From Flavobacterium tistrianum (GTDB lineage Bacteria > Bacteroidota > Bacteroidia > Flavobacteriales > Flavobacteriaceae): 64,000 nucleotides of DNA. Made by a program: the position numbers and the translations under genes. Positions 62,657 to 64,000 of this stretch are shown piece by piece. How positions within the stretch are numbered: the stretch's first letter is position 1; each line of letters begins with the position of its first letter. The notes below the pieces were generated by a model. The model did not search any database. It saw only the letters and a list, made by a program, of their open reading frames with translations, and was not told the DNA's origin. The stretch is taken from contig NZ_QJRH01000067.1 of assembly GCF_003254545.1 (NCBI RefSeq), positions 124,001 through 188,000 of the forward strand, in the 5' to 3' direction.

Positions 62657-63694
62657 TTAAGAGAATTTCTTTTCGATAATCCCCATAAAACGTTCTGCGT
62701 AATCGTCTTTTCCTTCCCAGTTATTGTAGTCTGGTTTTACCATATTTTCTATAAAATCTTTTGCTTCGCTATAAGAATCAAAAGTCATTAATTGGTTTAA
62801 AACACGGCTGTAATCTTCTGTGCTGTTTCCAAAGAGATTTTTGGTAAAGGCAATTCTGTCATTCAGATCAATATGAAATCCTCTTGCCAGTTTCTCATTT
62901 AAGCTTACAGCTTTTGGCTGAACTGGAGTTTCAAGAATAGCTGTTTCTACTTTTTTAGGTTCTTTGAAATCATTTATTGAAGGAGTTGGAGTTGATGGAA
63001 TAGCTTCAAAACTATCCACTTTTACAAACTGCGCATCGGCATAATTAATTCCGAAATCTTCAAATTGAATAGTTGGCTGTGCAGGAGTTTCTTTCTTTGG
63101 TTCTTCTTTAACTTCTTCTATGATTGGTTCCGTTTCCAATTCAAAAGCTGGTTTGAAATCTGGAATTGGTTTCAATTCATTTATAGTTGTGAACGAAAGA
63201 TCATCAATAGCTTTTTCTGCTTCTTCTGTCTTTTCAGCAATAGGTTCAGCAATTTCTTCAATAACTGGAGTTTCAATAACAGCTTCTTCTATTTCAGCAA
63301 CAATTGGCTCAACAGTTTCCTCGATTAGAGGTTCTTCAGCTTCAACAATTGGTTCAGCAGCTTCAACAATTTCTGCTGGTTTTTCCTCTGAAATTTCAGG
63401 TTCGTAAGATTCTTCAAGCGCAATCACTTTTTCTTCGGCAGGAGCTTCAAGTTCAATTATAGCAGGAGTTGCGATTTCTTCTTTTTCAAAAATCGTTTCC
63501 AATTCGGCCGTAATATCATTTTGCCCGATTGTTGGTTTTGCAGTGTCGAAATTCTCTTCTACAAATTTTAATACCGCTAATTTCTCGTATAATTTCTGAG
63601 TTTCAAGGTACAATTGATTGATATCGGATTTATTTTTAAGTTTTAAAATTCGATGTGCAATGCTAATTAAATCAGCTTCCAATTTTTTTTTCAT
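62657..63694 (-). CDS. Hypothetical protein with long Glu/Ala/Pro-rich spacer
   Basis: 345 residues. A short helical N-terminus (1-45, DLISIAHRILKLKNKSDINQ), a long low-complexity segment (about 65-205) of repeated Glu/Ala/Ile/Pro words (AEPIVEAEEP, IEETVEPIVAEIEEA), then a folded, aromatic C-terminal domain (about 265-345, ending YAERFMGIIEKKFS). Acidic spacer plus two folded ends suggests a tether or scaffold. Function unknown; divergent from tdk. Confidence 0.72.
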   Translation of the reverse strand: MKKKLEADLISIAHRILKLKNKSDINQLYLETQKLYEKLAVLKFVEENFDTAKPTIGQNDITAELETIFEKEEIATPAIIELEAPAEEKVIALEESYEPEISEEKPAEIVEAAEPIVEAEEPLIEETVEPIVAEIEEAVIETPVIEEIAEPIAEKTEEAEKAIDDLSFTTINELKPIPDFKPAFELETEPIIEEVKEEPKKETPAQPTIQFEDFGINYADAQFVKVDSFEAIPSTPTPSINDFKEPKKVETAILETPVQPKAVSLNEKLARGFHIDLNDRIAFTKNLFGNSTEDYSRVLNQLMTFDSYSEAKDFIENMVKPDYNNWEGKDDYAERFMGIIEKKFS

Positions 63695-63930
63695 AACTGT
63701 TGAAAATTATAGTGAATAAGGTATTTTAGTGTATTTAATGTTTGAATGTCTCTATTCTCAAGGAAATTCAAAAGATAATTTTTTATTTCTGTTAATACGC
63801 TTTCGCGAATCTAAGGTTTGATAAAAATTTTCTACTTTTGAAAAAATGTAAAACAGTACATTTTTACATCAATTTATTGCCAGTACAAAGTAATAAAAAC
63901 TATTCATTTTTAAAGGTAGAAAAATACAAA

Positions 63931-64000
63931 ATGTTTCTCGAAAATACAGTAAATCACAAAGAACAATTTGGTTGGATTGAAGTTATTTGTGGATCAATGT
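63931..64000 (+). CDS. tdk: Thymidine kinase, 3' end cut by the window
   Basis: 23 residues are visible, MFLENTVNHKEQFGWIEVIC and onward, which match the start of bacterial type II thymidine kinase just before the P-loop CGSMFSGKT. The Walker A itself lies beyond the window. The enzyme phosphorylates thymidine in nucleotide salvage. A TACTTTTG box at 63833-63840 is a likely promoter. Confidence 0.85.
   Translation, partial: MFLENTVNHKEQFGWIEVICGSM

Noticed and set aside
62088..63407. Several plus-strand frames opposite rsmI and the Glu-rich gene
   Set aside because: Low-complexity Ser/Phe sequence mirrors the codon bias of the real minus-strand genes.

Overview
The window is a chromosomal segment of a Flavobacterium-like bacterium (Bacteroidota, Flavobacteriia). 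It is AT-rich. Several genes are preceded by the Bacteroidota promoter element TAnnTTTG, sometimes with a TTTG or TTG box 19-20 bp upstream, and clear Shine-Dalgarno sites are scarce. The gene content fits: mevalonate-pathway HMG-CoA synthase, b558-type succinate dehydrogenase, OmpA with thrombospondin type-3 repeats, S9 peptidase, a PID-CTERM-like small protein, many lipoproteins, and a thymidine kinase cut by the window end.

Layout. 1-13 kb: the 3' part of kbl, a major OmpA-like porin, an AddB-like nuclease, a very small ABC system, an AIM24-family protein, ferritin and aminopeptidase P. 13-16.4 kb: an accessory-looking stretch with an XRE regulator, a translationally coupled pair (beta-helix/repeat protein plus an ABC-ATPase-like protein lacking Walker A), an NTF2-like protein and a PhnO-like acetyltransferase. 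16.4-29 kb: mvaS, the sdhCAB operon, a DeoR regulator, an omega-amidase-like nitrilase, several lipoproteins and methylmalonyl-CoA epimerase. 29.4-31 kb: a CAT-anticodon tRNA followed by a small vsr/dcm island. 31-37.5 kb: core metabolism (ribE, pdxA, then yceD-rpmF-fabH-accB-accC for the start of fatty-acid synthesis). 37.7-43.3 kb: five tandem PepSY-like secreted proteins, then a sigma-54 response regulator convergent with a hybrid histidine kinase. 43.5-48.5 kb: S9 peptidase, then a tightly coupled FAD oxidoreductase, mtgA and lpxR group. 48.5-52.4 kb: a mobile-DNA scar with REP-like hairpins, a 5'-truncated REP-associated transposase, a GIY-YIG gene between duplicated tRNA 3' ends, tRNA-Ala(GGC) and two tandem tRNA-like pseudogenes. 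52.5-64 kb: enoyl-CoA hydratase family, queD, lpxH, a seven-haem cytochrome c, paralogous small proteins, recJ-MFS-hydrolase, hopJ between two nested inverted repeats, rsmI and the start of tdk.

How genes work together. sdhC, sdhA and sdhB form one respiratory complex. The yceD to accC block supplies ribosomal protein L32 and malonyl-ACP priming. mtgA and lpxR (and lpxH elsewhere) act on the cell envelope. Vsr repairs the T:G mismatches that arise at sites methylated by its neighbour Dcm.

The most unusual signals are the two tRNA-Ala-derived copies whose anticodon arm is replaced by a palindrome, the neighbouring GIY-YIG gene bounded by 16-bp repeats of the tRNA-Ala 3' end, and the coupled beta-helix/pseudo-ABC pair. 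All functional statements are read from sequence by eye; no database search was run.
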